Positions 18,562 through 27,232 of a stretch of DNA of 64,000 nt are shown in pieces; positions within the stretch are counted from its first letter, which is position 1; each line of letters starts with the position of its first letter. The notes below the pieces were generated by a model, which worked only from the letters and a program-made list of their open reading frames with translations, did not search any database and had not been told where the DNA came from. Origin of the DNA: Bordetella genomosp. 13 (GTDB lineage: Bacteria > Pseudomonadota > Gammaproteobacteria > Burkholderiales > Burkholderiaceae_B); NCBI RefSeq assembly GCF_002119665.1, contig NZ_CP021111.1:682001-746000 (forward strand), written 5' to 3'. A program made the position numbers and the translations under genes.

Positions 18562-19794
18562 TCAGCCTTGGCCCGGAAACACCAGCCACCCCGCCAGTCC
18601 CGCCGCGAGGATCACGACGACGACGTTGAGCTTGTTCTTCCAGACATAAAGGAATGCCAGGGCCGCGGCGAAGATCGACATGCCCGCCGTCAGCGATGGC
18701 ACGCGTTCGGCAGTGACCCGCGCCAAGTCGATTGTGGTTGCGCCGATCAGGCCGACTACCCCAGCCGCGACGCCGTCCAGAAAGGCGTGTAGCCGTTTGT
18801 TCTCCACGACCGCCTCCAGCCGGTCGTAGAAAATCAGCGAGAACGCAAAGGCCGGAAGAAACACACCCACCGTCATGGCCACCGCCCCGATCGGCCCCCC
18901 CGCCACATAGCCGACGAACGTGGCGAAGATGATGAGCGGTGCCGGCAGCACACCGGACAGCGCCAGGCCGTCCAGGAACTGCCCATCCGTCATCCACCCG
19001 CGCCCGACGGCGTCGTTGCGAACGAACGGAATCGCTGTGTAGGCGCCGCCGAAGGTGAGCAAGCCGGCCTTGAGGCCTGAGGCGAAGATGAGCAACACCG
19101 AGGCTTGGCCCCGAACGACCGTTTCCACCAGCTTTGCTGTTGGCTCAGCCCAAAATGCCATGGCCGTGGCCAGCGCCACCGCTGCCAGCGTCACTAGCAG
19201 TGCTGAGGCCCGATGCTTGAGCACGAGCAGGGCGTACACAAGCCCACCCACGGGCAGGGTGATCCAAAAGTCGACACGAACTATGGCTGCCAGCGCGCAA
19301 ACGATGGCAATGGCCCACAACCAGCGATCGAGCAGGATGTGCTCGCCGATGCGGTGCACGGCGCGCACGATCAGGGCGATCACGGCCGCCTGTACGCCAA
19401 GGAACGCAGCGCCCAGCGCGGTACCCACGATGTCAATCTGGAAGTACAACCAGGACAGCGCGAACATCAGCAAGAATCCGGGAAGCATGAACCCGAGTCC
19501 CGCCAGCATGCCACCCAGCCGCCCTTTCGCTCGGATGCCCAAATGAACGCATAATTCGTGGGCTTCGGGTCCGGGCAGCACCTGCATCACCGCAAGCAGC
19601 TTGTTGAAGCGTTTGACGGAGATCCAGCGTTCCTCGTCCACGAGCTCGCGGCGCAACATGCCGATCTGAGCCACAGGCCCGCCCCATGCGAGCAAGCCGA
19701 ACTTGAGGAAGCGAACGAAGAGCTGCAGGTAGCTCATCGCTGGAGGGACGGCTTCAGTCGTGGCATCCGTCTGAGGACGGGTCAGGGTGTTCAC
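18562..19794 (-). CDS. chrA: Chromate efflux transporter ChrA
   Basis: Long-chain CHR-family transporter of about 410 aa with two homologous halves. The first has FLKFGLLAWGGPVAQIGMLR and VMQVLPGPEAHELC; the second has KAGLLTFGGAYTAIPFV and ALSGVLPAPLIIFATFVGY, the paired CHR signatures. About 10-12 membrane helices. It exports chromate from the cytoplasm using the proton gradient. GTG 19794 shares GTGA with the chrB stop (4-nt overlap) and follows GAGGAAAAAATAAC; ATG 19827 inside chrB is the alternative. Confidence 0.93.
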   Translation of the reverse strand: MNTLTRPQTDATTEAVPPAMSYLQLFVRFLKFGLLAWGGPVAQIGMLRRELVDEERWISVKRFNKLLAVMQVLPGPEAHELCVHLGIRAKGRLGGMLAGLGFMLPGFLLMFALSWLYFQIDIVGTALGAAFLGVQAAVIALIVRAVHRIGEHILLDRWLWAIAIVCALAAIVRVDFWITLPVGGLVYALLVLKHRASALLVTLAAVALATAMAFWAEPTAKLVETVVRGQASVLLIFASGLKAGLLTFGGAYTAIPFVRNDAVGRGWMTDGQFLDGLALSGVLPAPLIIFATFVGYVAGGPIGAVAMTVGVFLPAFAFSLIFYDRLEAVVENKRLHAFLDGVAAGVVGLIGATTIDLARVTAERVPSLTAGMSIFAAALAFLYVWKNKLNVVVVILAAGLAGWLVFPGQG

Positions 19795-20735
19795 GTTATT
19801 TTTTCCTCGTAACTCTTCAACAGCCAATCAAAAACTTCGCACGCGCGAACAAGCAGCGCGTCGTCGTCGGATTCGGATGCCCTCAGGCCCGCGAGCAGCT
19901 GTTCGATGCCCGGCGCTTCCGGTACCGGCAGTCCGCCCACGTCCAGGCAATGCACCACTTCGCCCAGGCGCGTCAGCGCCCGGTCGTCCTCCAGGCCAAA
20001 ACTCGCCAGCAGCGTCTCGAAGGTGACCTTGGTACCGACGTGGCTGAACGTCGCACCGTCGAAATCGAAGCCGAGCCAATCGGCTTTGCAGTCGGCGGGA
20101 CTCGTCAGCCAGACGATGCGGGCCTTCGGGTCGATAAACCGGCGGATCAGCCAGGCCGAGGCGAGCCGGTCGACCCACGGACGGGCCCGCGTGGCCCAGA
20201 CACGGCCCCGATAGTCGGCCCGCTCCAGTCGCGGAATGTCAGCCTGCCGAGGGGTCGGCTCGTCGGGAGAAAGCCGGCGGGTGAGCGCGTCGCGCAGGTC
20301 GTCGAGCAGGCTCAAGGTCTGCCGCTGCGCCTCGCCGGGGAAGAAGTCGATGCGCGCCACCTGCTCGAAGCGGCGCACGAGCGGCTGGAGCTTACGCGCG
20401 GCGGCTGCGCCGTCCAGGGATGCCAGGCTCCGTCCGAGCCCTTTGATCTCCTCGACGATGCCCGCGTACTCCTCGCCCCGGTCGAACAGGGCGCGCAGCG
20501 CGGCTTCCTGAGCTTCGTCACACCCCGACAGTCGATAGACCTCGCCGCTGCCCCCGGCCTCGACCGACTGCGCCGCCACTTCGTCCAGCGCCGTAGCGCT
20601 ATCGGCCGAGTCGGGCAGCAGATAGACCCCATCGCGCAGCGTCGCGCAGCCCAGCGCCTTGACGGAGCGCCAGACGCGCATGCGGCCGGTCGATGCCTTG
20701 GTGGGCAGGCTGATGAACAGCGCGAGAAAGCTCAA
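19791..20735 (-). CDS. chrB: Chromate resistance regulator ChrB (full length)
   Basis: Protein of 314 aa. The N-terminal half (LFISLPTKASTGRMRVWRSV, GVYLLPDS) is the ChrB_N/regulatory part, and the C-terminal half (ADYRGRVWATRARPWVDRLA, HVGTKVTFETLLASFGLEDD) is ChrB_C. ChrB senses chromate and controls its own operon. The start is probably TTG 20735: AAAGGAG lies 7 nt upstream and no ATG fits before residue 19. A sigma-70-like promoter lies about 35 bp upstream. It is first in a six-gene co-directional cluster. Confidence 0.9.
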   Translation of the reverse strand: MSFLALFISLPTKASTGRMRVWRSVKALGCATLRDGVYLLPDSADSATALDEVAAQSVEAGGSGEVYRLSGCDEAQEAALRALFDRGEEYAGIVEEIKGLGRSLASLDGAAAARKLQPLVRRFEQVARIDFFPGEAQRQTLSLLDDLRDALTRRLSPDEPTPRQADIPRLERADYRGRVWATRARPWVDRLASAWLIRRFIDPKARIVWLTSPADCKADWLGFDFDGATFSHVGTKVTFETLLASFGLEDDRALTRLGEVVHCLDVGGLPVPEAPGIEQLLAGLRASESDDDALLVRACEVFDWLLKSYEEKIT

Positions 20736-20773
20736 GCACGGACTCCTTTATCGCCAAGGGGTGGGTAATGAGT

Positions 20774-20802
20774 TATATATCTTACTGCATGTTATAGATC
20801 AA
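20774..20802 (-). promoter_or_regulatory. Putative sigma-70 promoter of the chr operon
   Basis: On the minus strand TTGATC (-35) and TATATA (-10) are separated by 17 bp, and the -10 ends about 35 bp before the chrB start. The surrounding sequence is AT-rich against a GC-rich background. The ChrB operator is expected nearby but was not resolved. Confidence 0.5.
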
Positions 20803-20854
20803 ACGAAATCTACGAAGTTGCGTAGCGAGTCCGTCGGATCTGATCCCAAATCGC

Positions 20855-20946
20855 ATGGTGCCCGCCGATGCGCCGACCAGCCTTATCAAGGAACGCTGGG
20901 AGAAGCTGGTGATGGCCGATGCTGGCATTGACCGGCACTACTACGG
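20855..20946 (+). pseudogene. Tn3-family transposase remnant
   Basis: About 30 codons read SLIKERWEKLVMADAGIDRH then YYG, resembling the RWEKLVMTDxGIDRRYYE segment of Tn3/Tn21-family TnpA. The frame then runs into unrelated sequence and stops at 20980, so only an internal scrap is left. It lies just outside the chr operon promoter, on the opposite strand. Known chr clusters such as TnOtChr travel on Tn3-family transposons, so this is probably the scar of the transposon that brought the module. Confidence 0.6.
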
Positions 20947-21009
20947 CCGCGCTTTTTTGTTTTCTGAAACGCTCCCCTGAAATAGCGACTGCGGCAACGA
21001 CCGAAGACA

Positions 21010-21035
21010 AGAATTCGGCCCCCGAAGGGGCCGAT
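21010..21035 (-). terminator. Putative terminator after the helicase gene
   Basis: CGGCCCC and GGGGCCG form a 7-bp stem, with a TTCG loop on the minus strand, followed by AATTCTTGTCTTC. It lies 17 nt past the helicase stop, closing the long small-gene operon. Confidence 0.6.
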
Positions 21036-21051
21036 CAAGAGGGAAACAATC

Positions 21052-23337
21052 TCAATGCACCAACTGCCGCGCCAACGCCACCTCCACCGAGTCGCCATCC
21101 TGGTTCAGGACATCGAGCCCTGATTCGGGCACGTCGCCGGAGGTGGATTGCGACACCATGATCTTCTTGGCCATCAGCCCCAGGCAGGTCATCTGCGAGG
21201 AGTTGGCGTAGCCGAGGTAGATCACCTTGACCGACTGCTTCTGACCGATACGCCATGAACGGCGTGCGGCCTGCTGCAGCGAATACACGTTGTAGCCCGA
21301 CTGCATGAACACGATCGTCGGGAACTCCAACAGGTCCAGGCCGGTTTTCACCAGCTCTGGATTGGTGACGAGCACGTCGATACCGCGGTCCAGCTGCTCG
21401 GCGATCCAGTCTTCCCGGCGGGAGGCATCCACGCTCGCGCGCAGTACCGCCACCTTGAAGCCTTCCTGCTCCAGCAGCACCTTCAGGCGCGACGTGGTGT
21501 CGCGCGTGCCGGTGTAGACCGTATAGACCAGGGTCTTGCGACCTTCTGCTTTCTCCTGCTTGCAGATATCAATCAGCTCGCGCTCCTTGGGCATCACCTC
21601 CAGCTCGTTGAACTGAGCCGGGACGAAGGCCAGGGTGTTGCGCGTGCGTGGATGCACCACCGTCTCCGACCGGAAGCAGCAATCCGGCCAGGCCAGCAGC
21701 ACGTTGAGGACCACACCCAGCAGCGTCGTGTCGCGCTTCGCCAGGGCCTGCTTCAGCTCCGCGGTCAGCCGTCCCGCCAGATCGCGATAGGCCGCGGATT
21801 GCGCCGTGTCCATCGTGACCTCACGGAACTCCTCGTCGTAGGGCGGCAGCACGTTGCCGCCGATGTCCTTCAACTTGAGGAAGACGGTGAACGGCAGAAC
21901 GCAACGCAGCACGCCCTTCGGACCGAAGCCCGGCGCCTTGACCGTGCGCACCGATACTTTGGTGCCCTTGGCGGTCTTGTGCGCCGTGCCCGTGCTCTCG
22001 GAGTAGATGTCCTTGAGCACGCCGTGATCGCGCATGAACGCCATCGCGGCCGACGTCATGGAACCTTGCTTGGTCGGCCGGTAGCCGTCTTCGATCATCC
22101 GCCCAGGCAGGGCGCGGAACAGCAGGTGGAACAGGTCGTCGCCGTAGCCGCCCATCAGCGTGCCGGTGAGCAGCAGCGTCTTGCGCGCCTTGGCCGCCAA
22201 CACCCCCATGGCCTGGCCCTGTGCGGAGCCGCCGTTCTTGTACTCGTGCGCCTCGTCGGCGATGAGCAGGTCGAACGCGCCTTGGGGAAGCTGCCTCTTG
22301 ATGAACTCGGACGGCTGGTAGCCGCCCTCGCCGAAGCCGACCTCCATGTTGGCCATCGCACGTTCCATGCGATGGGCTTGCCGGTCCGAGAAGACCAGCT
22401 CGCCGTTGCCATCCATCAGGTTGATGAACTCGTGGATGTTGTCCCCGAGCATCGACGCGAGAAAGGCGTCACCGAACTTCTGCATCAGCTTCTGCGCGGT
22501 GACTTCGCCAATCGTGGGAATACGCTTCAGCGCCTTGAGCACGGTCGAGGACTGGTCACTGGCGGACAAGCCCCTGGGACGGATCAGCGTCCACAGCGGT
22601 GCGGCGCAATGGCTGCACTTGCGGCGGCTCTCTTCGGCTTCGAGTTCGACCGGGTTGATGGGCTCGCCGTCGAGGTCGGTGATGATGTGGCCGCAGTCCG
22701 GGCACGCCGCCACGTCGCCGTGGGGCGTGCGCCGCCGGGTGAAGACGGGCTTCCAGTGGAACCCCATCCGCATCCGCACGCGGCCCAGGACGAAGAACTC
22801 CTGACCCTGCGCCGGTACACCCAACTGCTCGCGCAGCTTCAGCAGCTTGACCAGCGTGTCCGGGCCGTTGAGCACCCAGACCTTGGCGCCGGCCACCGTC
22901 TCCTGGATTTCCCGCCGCCACTTGTAGACCAGATGCGGCGGAGAAAGAACCAAGGTTCGGCGGTAGCCTTCGGCGTTGAGCACGGCGGCGGTGGCAATAC
23001 CCACCGTCGTCTTGCCGCATCCCATCTCGCCATTGACGATCGCGGCGCGTTCACCGCTATCGACCAGCAGCTCGGTGACGGCATGGACCACATCGGCTTG
23101 CGCCTGGAACAGCTTGCGCTTGAGGGCTGCGAGGATGAGTTGCCGATGTACCCGCACCTGGCCGGTGTAGACCGGGGGATTGGCACGGTTGAGCGAGTCG
23201 AGCAGCTCGTCGCCGAACTCCGACACGAAGTCGGTCAGGCTGATGGCGAGCGGAGAAGATGCGGCTTCGAGCAGGTCGCCCTGCACGGGCGAGGCATCGG
23301 AAACAGCCGCGGGAACAGTTTCGAGATCAAGTGACAT
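21052..23337 (-). CDS. ICE-encoded SNF2/DEAH-type helicase
   Basis: Superfamily 2 ATPase of 761 aa. Walker A GEMGCGKT (103-110), DEAH box in LLIADEAHEYKN (361-364), and a C-terminal SNF2-like motif VI (QAARRSWRIGQKQS). Two cysteine pairs (CPDC, about 212-215; CSHC, about 241-244) suggest an inserted zinc ribbon between motifs I and II. Such proteins are conserved in this ICE class with the small plasmid-related genes; a role in element replication or DNA repair is likely. ATG 23337 follows TTGGAG; the longer upstream frame runs into the leader hairpin. Confidence 0.82.
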   Translation of the reverse strand: MSLDLETVPAAVSDASPVQGDLLEAASSPLAISLTDFVSEFGDELLDSLNRANPPVYTGQVRVHRQLILAALKRKLFQAQADVVHAVTELLVDSGERAAIVNGEMGCGKTTVGIATAAVLNAEGYRRTLVLSPPHLVYKWRREIQETVAGAKVWVLNGPDTLVKLLKLREQLGVPAQGQEFFVLGRVRMRMGFHWKPVFTRRRTPHGDVAACPDCGHIITDLDGEPINPVELEAEESRRKCSHCAAPLWTLIRPRGLSASDQSSTVLKALKRIPTIGEVTAQKLMQKFGDAFLASMLGDNIHEFINLMDGNGELVFSDRQAHRMERAMANMEVGFGEGGYQPSEFIKRQLPQGAFDLLIADEAHEYKNGGSAQGQAMGVLAAKARKTLLLTGTLMGGYGDDLFHLLFRALPGRMIEDGYRPTKQGSMTSAAMAFMRDHGVLKDIYSESTGTAHKTAKGTKVSVRTVKAPGFGPKGVLRCVLPFTVFLKLKDIGGNVLPPYDEEFREVTMDTAQSAAYRDLAGRLTAELKQALAKRDTTLLGVVLNVLLAWPDCCFRSETVVHPRTRNTLAFVPAQFNELEVMPKERELIDICKQEKAEGRKTLVYTVYTGTRDTTSRLKVLLEQEGFKVAVLRASVDASRREDWIAEQLDRGIDVLVTNPELVKTGLDLLEFPTIVFMQSGYNVYSLQQAARRSWRIGQKQSVKVIYLGYANSSQMTCLGLMAKKIMVSQSTSGDVPESGLDVLNQDGDSVEVALARQLVH

Positions 23338-23357
23338 GGTGATGCTCCAATGAAAAT

Positions 23358-23404
23358 GGGGCATGCACCGCCCCCTGCGGGGCGATGGCATGCCCCAGGG
23401 GTGG
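23358..23404 (-). promoter_or_regulatory. Leader hairpin L1 before the helicase gene
   Basis: A 9-bp perfect stem (GGGGCATGC with GCATGCCCC) encloses an inner stem (CGCCCC/GGGGCG, 4-nt loop). On the minus strand it is followed by ATTTTC and then the Shine-Dalgarno TTGGAG. It belongs to the repeated leader family of this block. Confidence 0.6.
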
Positions 23405-23410
23405 GAAGAG

Positions 23411-23426
23411 AAAGACGGCCGAGCCG
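23411..23426 (-). terminator. Putative terminator downstream of the 113-codon ICE gene
   Basis: On the minus strand GACGGC and GCCGTC form a 6-bp stem with a 3-nt loop, followed by TTTCTCTT. It lies between the small gene ending at 23438 and leader L1. Confidence 0.4.
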
Positions 23427-23437
23427 TCAGAGGACGA

Positions 23438-23740
23438 TCAGTACTCGGATGGCAGCAGCAGCGTGGTGACGCTGCGGTCCCACTCGGTGATGATCCAGAG
23501 CTTCAAGGTCGGCGTGACCTGGTAGGACGAGAACAAGCGGTCTCCGGACTTCAATGCAGCGTCGTTGGAACGCCGGTCGCAGTCATCGAGATCGCCCCAG
23601 TCGCAACGCAGGTGGCGGCGCAGATAAGGCACCGGATTGAACTGACCCTGCTGGACCAGATCGTTGATGCCGGCGGTCATGACCACTTGTCCGGATGGGA
23701 ACCGTGGTTGCGAGACGAGATTGAGAACAGCGAGTGCCAT
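23438..23740 (-). CDS. Small conserved plasmid/ICE protein
   Basis: Protein of 100 aa without signal or membrane segment. It ends in a conserved block: GDWGDLDDCDRRSND-like (CDWGDLDD), ALKSGDRLFSSY, LWIITEWDRSVTTLLLPSEY. The same pattern recurs in many plasmid-related ICE proteins of unknown function. ATG 23740 is chosen because GAAGGAG lies 8 nt upstream. It has leader hairpin L2. No biochemical role can be assigned. Confidence 0.75.
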   Translation of the reverse strand: MALAVLNLVSQPRFPSGQVVMTAGINDLVQQGQFNPVPYLRRHLRCDWGDLDDCDRRSNDAALKSGDRLFSSYQVTPTLKLWIITEWDRSVTTLLLPSEY

Positions 23741-23770
23741 GGTGATTTCTCCTTCAGAAAGAAAAAGAGG

Positions 23771-23810
23771 CCACGGCACCCCATCGGGGCGACATGACCC
23801 CGGTGGGTGG
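23771..23810 (-). promoter_or_regulatory. Leader hairpin L2
   Basis: CGGGG and CCCCG form the inner stem, flanked by outer CCC and GGG; on the minus strand CTCTTTTTCTTTC follows and then GAAGGAG. Same layout as L1, L4 and L6. Confidence 0.6.
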
Positions 23811-23858
23811 ACAAAGAAGGCGGCGAAGCGCTGGCAGCTTGCCGTCAGGGAACAACGA

Positions 23859-24968
23859 TCAGCGGATGATTAGCACCTCGCCCCGCGTGGCGGAGCCCGG
23901 TGTCATGTCCCAGGCACGGATGACCGGCACGAACTTGTCGGTGAGGATGCGTGTCTCGGCCACGGAGCCGTCGTCGCGTTCGGTGTATTCCGTCTGGAGA
24001 GTCTTCTCCTTATGGGTATCACCTTTCACGACGAGCGTTCTGCCGCTCTTCGAGGTCACGACGCCCGAGATCGCGCCCGCGGCCAAGGCCAGAGCGAGAT
24101 GCCAGTGGGACAAGGCCCGCGCCGGTGGACGCAGCGACTGCTGCGCGGCCCCCAGGTGGGTGTCGAGCGACGGCCATAGCCCCTGCAGTCGGCCGACTTC
24201 ATCGGCGAACTGCTCAGGCTCCATCGTCACGCGATAGAAGTGCTCCGGCTCCGCGGGAGACACTGGGACGGTGTACTGCAGGAACGGCCATTCCACTGGC
24301 AGTTCCTCGGCCTCAGCATCGCCTTGCCCGATCTGCAACAGCAGCCCGCGCACGGCTTTGGCCGAGTCCGACGCCTGGTCGCGCTGGCGAGCCCGCCGAC
24401 CGAAGATCACCACCTGCTTGAACTGCGCCTCTACCGCACGGTAGATCCGCAGGTCTGCGAAATGGCGCGTCAGCCATCCGACCAGCTCCGGATCGAGCAC
24501 GTAGGACGGCACGATGAAGATCAGCACACCGCCGTATTGCAGCAGCGGCAGGCTGCGCTGATAGAACAACTTCTCCAGCCTGGCACGACCTTGGCCCTGA
24601 TAGCCGATGTTGCCGTTGACGTCCTTGGAGAGGTCGCCATACGGCGGGTTCAGCCACAACAGGCCGAAGCTCTGCCGGCTGATCAGCGAGTCCATCAGGT
24701 CGCCGTGGAGGCAACGATCGACCAGTTGCCGGGCGTGGCGGGCACGCTCGGCGTCGTACTCGACGGCATAAGCCGAAACCTGCTCGCACCCGAGGGCGTG
24801 CGCAGCTTCGGCAATCGCCACGCCTTCGCCGGCGCAGGGATCGAGGATGGAGAGCGGGCCAGAGGCTGGCGCCAGTGCGGACAACGCCCGTTCCAATGTG
24901 GGCTCATCGGTCGGGAAATAGCCGTTTTTGATGAAGTTGCGCGCAAGGCGCGGGAACATGAGAGCCAT
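23859..24968 (-). CDS. SAM-dependent methyltransferase-like protein (DUF6094 type)
   Basis: Protein of 369 aa with a Rossmann methyltransferase core: motif I ILDPCAGEGVAIAEA (about 41-55), an acidic strand AYAVEYDAERA, and motif IV LLWLNPPYGD (NPPY 107-110), typical of N6-adenine DNA methyltransferases. The C-terminal half (about 230-369) is not recognised. It could be an orphan adenine methyltransferase protecting the ICE, or one that has taken another role. AGGAGG precedes ATG 24968. Conserved in this ICE gene block. Confidence 0.75.
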   Translation of the reverse strand: MALMFPRLARNFIKNGYFPTDEPTLERALSALAPASGPLSILDPCAGEGVAIAEAAHALGCEQVSAYAVEYDAERARHARQLVDRCLHGDLMDSLISRQSFGLLWLNPPYGDLSKDVNGNIGYQGQGRARLEKLFYQRSLPLLQYGGVLIFIVPSYVLDPELVGWLTRHFADLRIYRAVEAQFKQVVIFGRRARQRDQASDSAKAVRGLLLQIGQGDAEAEELPVEWPFLQYTVPVSPAEPEHFYRVTMEPEQFADEVGRLQGLWPSLDTHLGAAQQSLRPPARALSHWHLALALAAGAISGVVTSKSGRTLVVKGDTHKEKTLQTEYTERDDGSVAETRILTDKFVPVIRAWDMTPGSATRGEVLIIR

Positions 24969-25002
24969 AAGAACCTCCTGAAAGGAAGTGGGATGAAGGA
25001 AG

Positions 25003-25029
25003 ACGGGCACGCGCGCCGCGCATGCCCGT
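25003..25029 (-). promoter_or_regulatory. Leader hairpin L3
   Basis: ACGGGCA and TGCCCGT form a 7-bp stem around a GC-rich interior, followed on the minus strand by CTTCCTTC and then AGGAGG before ATG 24968. It departs from the CCCC/GGGG consensus but sits in the same place. Confidence 0.5.
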
Positions 25030-25042
25030 ACATGGAGATGAC

Positions 25043-25693
25043 TCAGGCCACGCGCCGAAGCGGTGCGCCGGAAGCCAGCTCGTACCGCGACGCCCCGAGG
25101 GTGCCGTTGCGAATCAGGTCACCCAGCGCGGTGGTCAGCGCCGGGACGTCGATCGCCAGCCGATGACCTTCCAACGCGCCGATGGCGGATGGCAGGCGGC
25201 TCAGCATCGCGCGGGCTTGCAGCAGTTCCAGCACGGTGTCGCGCCAGTGATCGAGCAACGGCAGTGGGCAGGTGTCCTGCACCAGCGTCCACAGCCGATC
25301 GGTGCGATGCGATGAATCCCTGGGCAGCAGGGCCAGCGCGCCGGCGTTGGCCTTGTCGGGCTTCACGCAGCGGCGGTCGAACAACCACAGGTTGACCATG
25401 GAACCGAACAGCGTGCGCCGGAAGACGCGCGTGGAGCGTTTCTCCAGGTTCTCGACGTTGCCGACGAAGACCGGGATCGATCCGCCCTGTTCGGTGATGA
25501 CGTGGAACTGGTCCAGCCCCTGTTCGTCGCGCCCGAGGGTCAGACGTGCCAGGAACTCCTGGATGGCTGTGTCGCGCGCCCAGATGGAAAGGAACACGAG
25601 ATTGCCCTGTTCGTCGCCGACGCAGCCATCGGCCATCAGGTCGGGGCATTCGTCGATGCGGTAGAGCGGCTTGGGATCGGAGTGTGCAGGCAT
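25043..25693 (-). CDS. Conserved ICE protein of unknown function
   Basis: Soluble protein of 216 aa without signal peptide. Visible blocks are ECPDLMADGCVGDEQGNLVF at the N-terminus and VENLEKRSTRVFRRTLFGSM in the middle; the C-terminus is helical. No fold was recognised. ATG 25693 is chosen because GAGGACATCACC precedes it, as for other genes here. It lies between the methyltransferase-like and an 86-aa gene and has leader L4. Confidence 0.65.
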   Translation of the reverse strand: MPAHSDPKPLYRIDECPDLMADGCVGDEQGNLVFLSIWARDTAIQEFLARLTLGRDEQGLDQFHVITEQGGSIPVFVGNVENLEKRSTRVFRRTLFGSMVNLWLFDRRCVKPDKANAGALALLPRDSSHRTDRLWTLVQDTCPLPLLDHWRDTVLELLQARAMLSRLPSAIGALEGHRLAIDVPALTTALGDLIRNGTLGASRYELASGAPLRRVA

Positions 25694-25723
25694 GGTGATG
25701 TCCTCTTGGATAAAGGAAAGGGA

Positions 25724-25763
25724 CAGCACTGCCCGCTGGGGCAAGTACTGCCCCGTGGGGTGG
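25724..25763 (-). promoter_or_regulatory. Leader hairpin L4
   Basis: GGGGCA and TGCCCC form a 6-bp stem with a 5-nt loop; outer CCC and GGG can pair as well. On the minus strand TCCCTTTCCTTT follows before the ribosome binding site of the gene starting at 25693. Confidence 0.6.
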
Positions 25764-25775
25764 AAAAGGAATGGC

Positions 25776-26036
25776 TCAGTCCGGCTTGAACTGCCGGGTG
25801 GCCGGATTGAAACGAAGCGCCTCGTCTGCCTTGCGGATCGGCGTGAAGCCTTCCAGGTAGATGTTGGCCGAGTAGTTGTCGCGGTAGGTCAACGCCTGCC
25901 GTGCCTGCTCATCGGTGAGGCCGTTGGCGATGAAGTGGTCGAGCAGTTCCTCGTCGGGCGAGACGTCGTTGTTGGACAACTGGTCTTCGACGAAAGACAG
26001 CAGCGATGCCGGAAGAGACGCGAGGATGGAGTCCAT
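25776..26036 (-). CDS. Small acidic ICE protein
   Basis: Protein of 86 aa, acidic and mostly helical in its first half (ASLLSFVEDQLSNNDVSPDE), with FIANGLTDEQARQALTYRDN in the middle. No known domain. CAGGAGG lies 7 nt before ATG 26036. Only 16 nt separate it from the upstream gene, so it has no leader of its own and should be read with that gene. Confidence 0.6.
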   Translation of the reverse strand: MDSILASLPASLLSFVEDQLSNNDVSPDEELLDHFIANGLTDEQARQALTYRDNYSANIYLEGFTPIRKADEALRFNPATRQFKPD

Positions 26037-26052
26037 CGTGAGCCTCCTGGGA

Positions 26053-26451
26053 TCAGGCCGACACCGGCGTAGCCGGTAGGGTCGGCGTGCGACGACGCGC
26101 GTGGTAGGCGCGCACGCCTTCGCGCCACTGGGGGGACTGCTCGGGCGCCATCGCCAGATAGCTGAGCGGGCACGAGTAGTAGTACGGGTGCATCGACTCA
26201 TCCATCGGCTTGTAGCCCCATTCATTGCCGGAGCCTTCCAGCAGGTCGCAGCGGATGTAGTGATAGGAGTCGCCAACCCCGAGGCCCGGCTTGATGCCTT
26301 CCTGCTTGGCGGTGATGCGCACGACGGACCACAGCACGTTGCCGCGCAAGGTGTGTGCGACGGTCTCCGCGCGAAGCTGCTCGTTGTCGCGGGGTTCGAT
26401 CAGCTCCTGGATCAGCTGATGGCGGGATTGCCTTGAGAAATACCAGCCCAT
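26053..26451 (-). CDS. Conserved ICE protein (DUF6927-like)
   Basis: Protein of 132 aa starting MGWYFSRQSRHQLIQELIEP, with YHYIRCDLLEGSGNEWGYKP and YYYSCPLSYLAMAPE, a pattern repeated in plasmid-related proteins of ICEs and large plasmids. The MGW-Y/F-S/T start and WGYK core recall DUF6927; this is from memory and tentative. CAAGGAG precedes ATG 26451, and leader L6 lies upstream. Function unknown. Confidence 0.65.
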   Translation of the reverse strand: MGWYFSRQSRHQLIQELIEPRDNEQLRAETVAHTLRGNVLWSVVRITAKQEGIKPGLGVGDSYHYIRCDLLEGSGNEWGYKPMDESMHPYYYSCPLSYLAMAPEQSPQWREGVRAYHARRRTPTLPATPVSA

Positions 26452-26474
26452 GAGAGTTCTCCTTGAAGAAAAAG

Positions 26475-26513
26475 CCGGAGTCCTCCCCATCGGGGAAGAA
26501 CCCCGGCGGGTGG
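26475..26513 (-). promoter_or_regulatory. Leader hairpin L6
   Basis: Clearest member of the leader family: on the minus strand CCC, then CGGGG-TTCTT-CCCCG, then GGG, then GGCTTTTTCTTC and CAAGGAG. The stem plus T-run resembles an intrinsic terminator placed just before a gene. Confidence 0.65.
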
Positions 26514-26540
26514 TGACTGACCGCTTGCGCGGCCGATGGA

Positions 26541-27155
26541 TCAGGCGGTGGCGAGGTGCCAGTCCTGAGACAACGGGGCGAACGAATAACCCAGCACCCC
26601 GAGGCGGTCGCGCTGCTGACGCAGGACACGACGATCCACGGTCGGATCGAGCTTGACGCTGTCGCCCAGCGGCCAAAGCGCGCCGAACAGTGCGGTGTCG
26701 TCTTCCTCGGCCGAGGCTTCGAGAGACGGCTTGGCTGCTTTCTCCGTGCCGAACGGCGTGGTATCGACCAGCGGATCGCGGGTCTTGCGACCCTTCGCCT
26801 TGGCAGGTGCCGGGGCTGCGACAGGCACAGGTGCCTGCGCCTCTTCGTCGATCGGATCGACTTCCTGCGGACTCAGCCGGCGGGCTTCGTCACGGCTCAG
26901 GGGATCGATGCTGGACAAGGTCATACCGCCCAGGTGGGCGCGAATCTCGATCACCATCCGCCCACTGGTGTTGTAGGTGGAGGGCCGGATCTCGGTGATG
27001 ATGAAGTCGCCGTCGTACTTGCCTTCGGCGTACTGGTCGAGTTCGGCATTCTTGATGACGAACTCGCCGATGGAAGTCGCCAGACGGCCGACGTTGAAGT
27101 CGCCGTTGCGACCGTGGATGGTCTTGATGGCCAGTTGGCCTGGAACATTGATCAT
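26541..27155 (-). CDS. DUF3275 family ICE protein
   Basis: Protein of 204 aa. The N-terminal half (FNVGRLATSIGEFVIKNAEL, IITEIRPSTYNTSGRMVIEI) matches DUF3275, conserved in this ICE family. An Ala/Pro/Lys-rich linker (about 105-130) leads to a C-terminal block with VDRRVLRQQRDRLGVLGYSF. AAAGGAG precedes ATG 27155. The beta-rich N-terminal half and its place beside DUF3577 suggest a nucleic-acid or replication role, but this is inference. Confidence 0.8.
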   Translation of the reverse strand: MINVPGQLAIKTIHGRNGDFNVGRLATSIGEFVIKNAELDQYAEGKYDGDFIITEIRPSTYNTSGRMVIEIRAHLGGMTLSSIDPLSRDEARRLSPQEVDPIDEEAQAPVPVAAPAPAKAKGRKTRDPLVDTTPFGTEKAAKPSLEASAEEDDTALFGALWPLGDSVKLDPTVDRRVLRQQRDRLGVLGYSFAPLSQDWHLATA

Positions 27156-27232
27156 GGATAGCTCCTTTCGACGAATGAGCGATCGCGTGCCGCCGGCGCC
27201 GAAGCGCAAGCGGTGCTCGATCGAAGGGGAAG

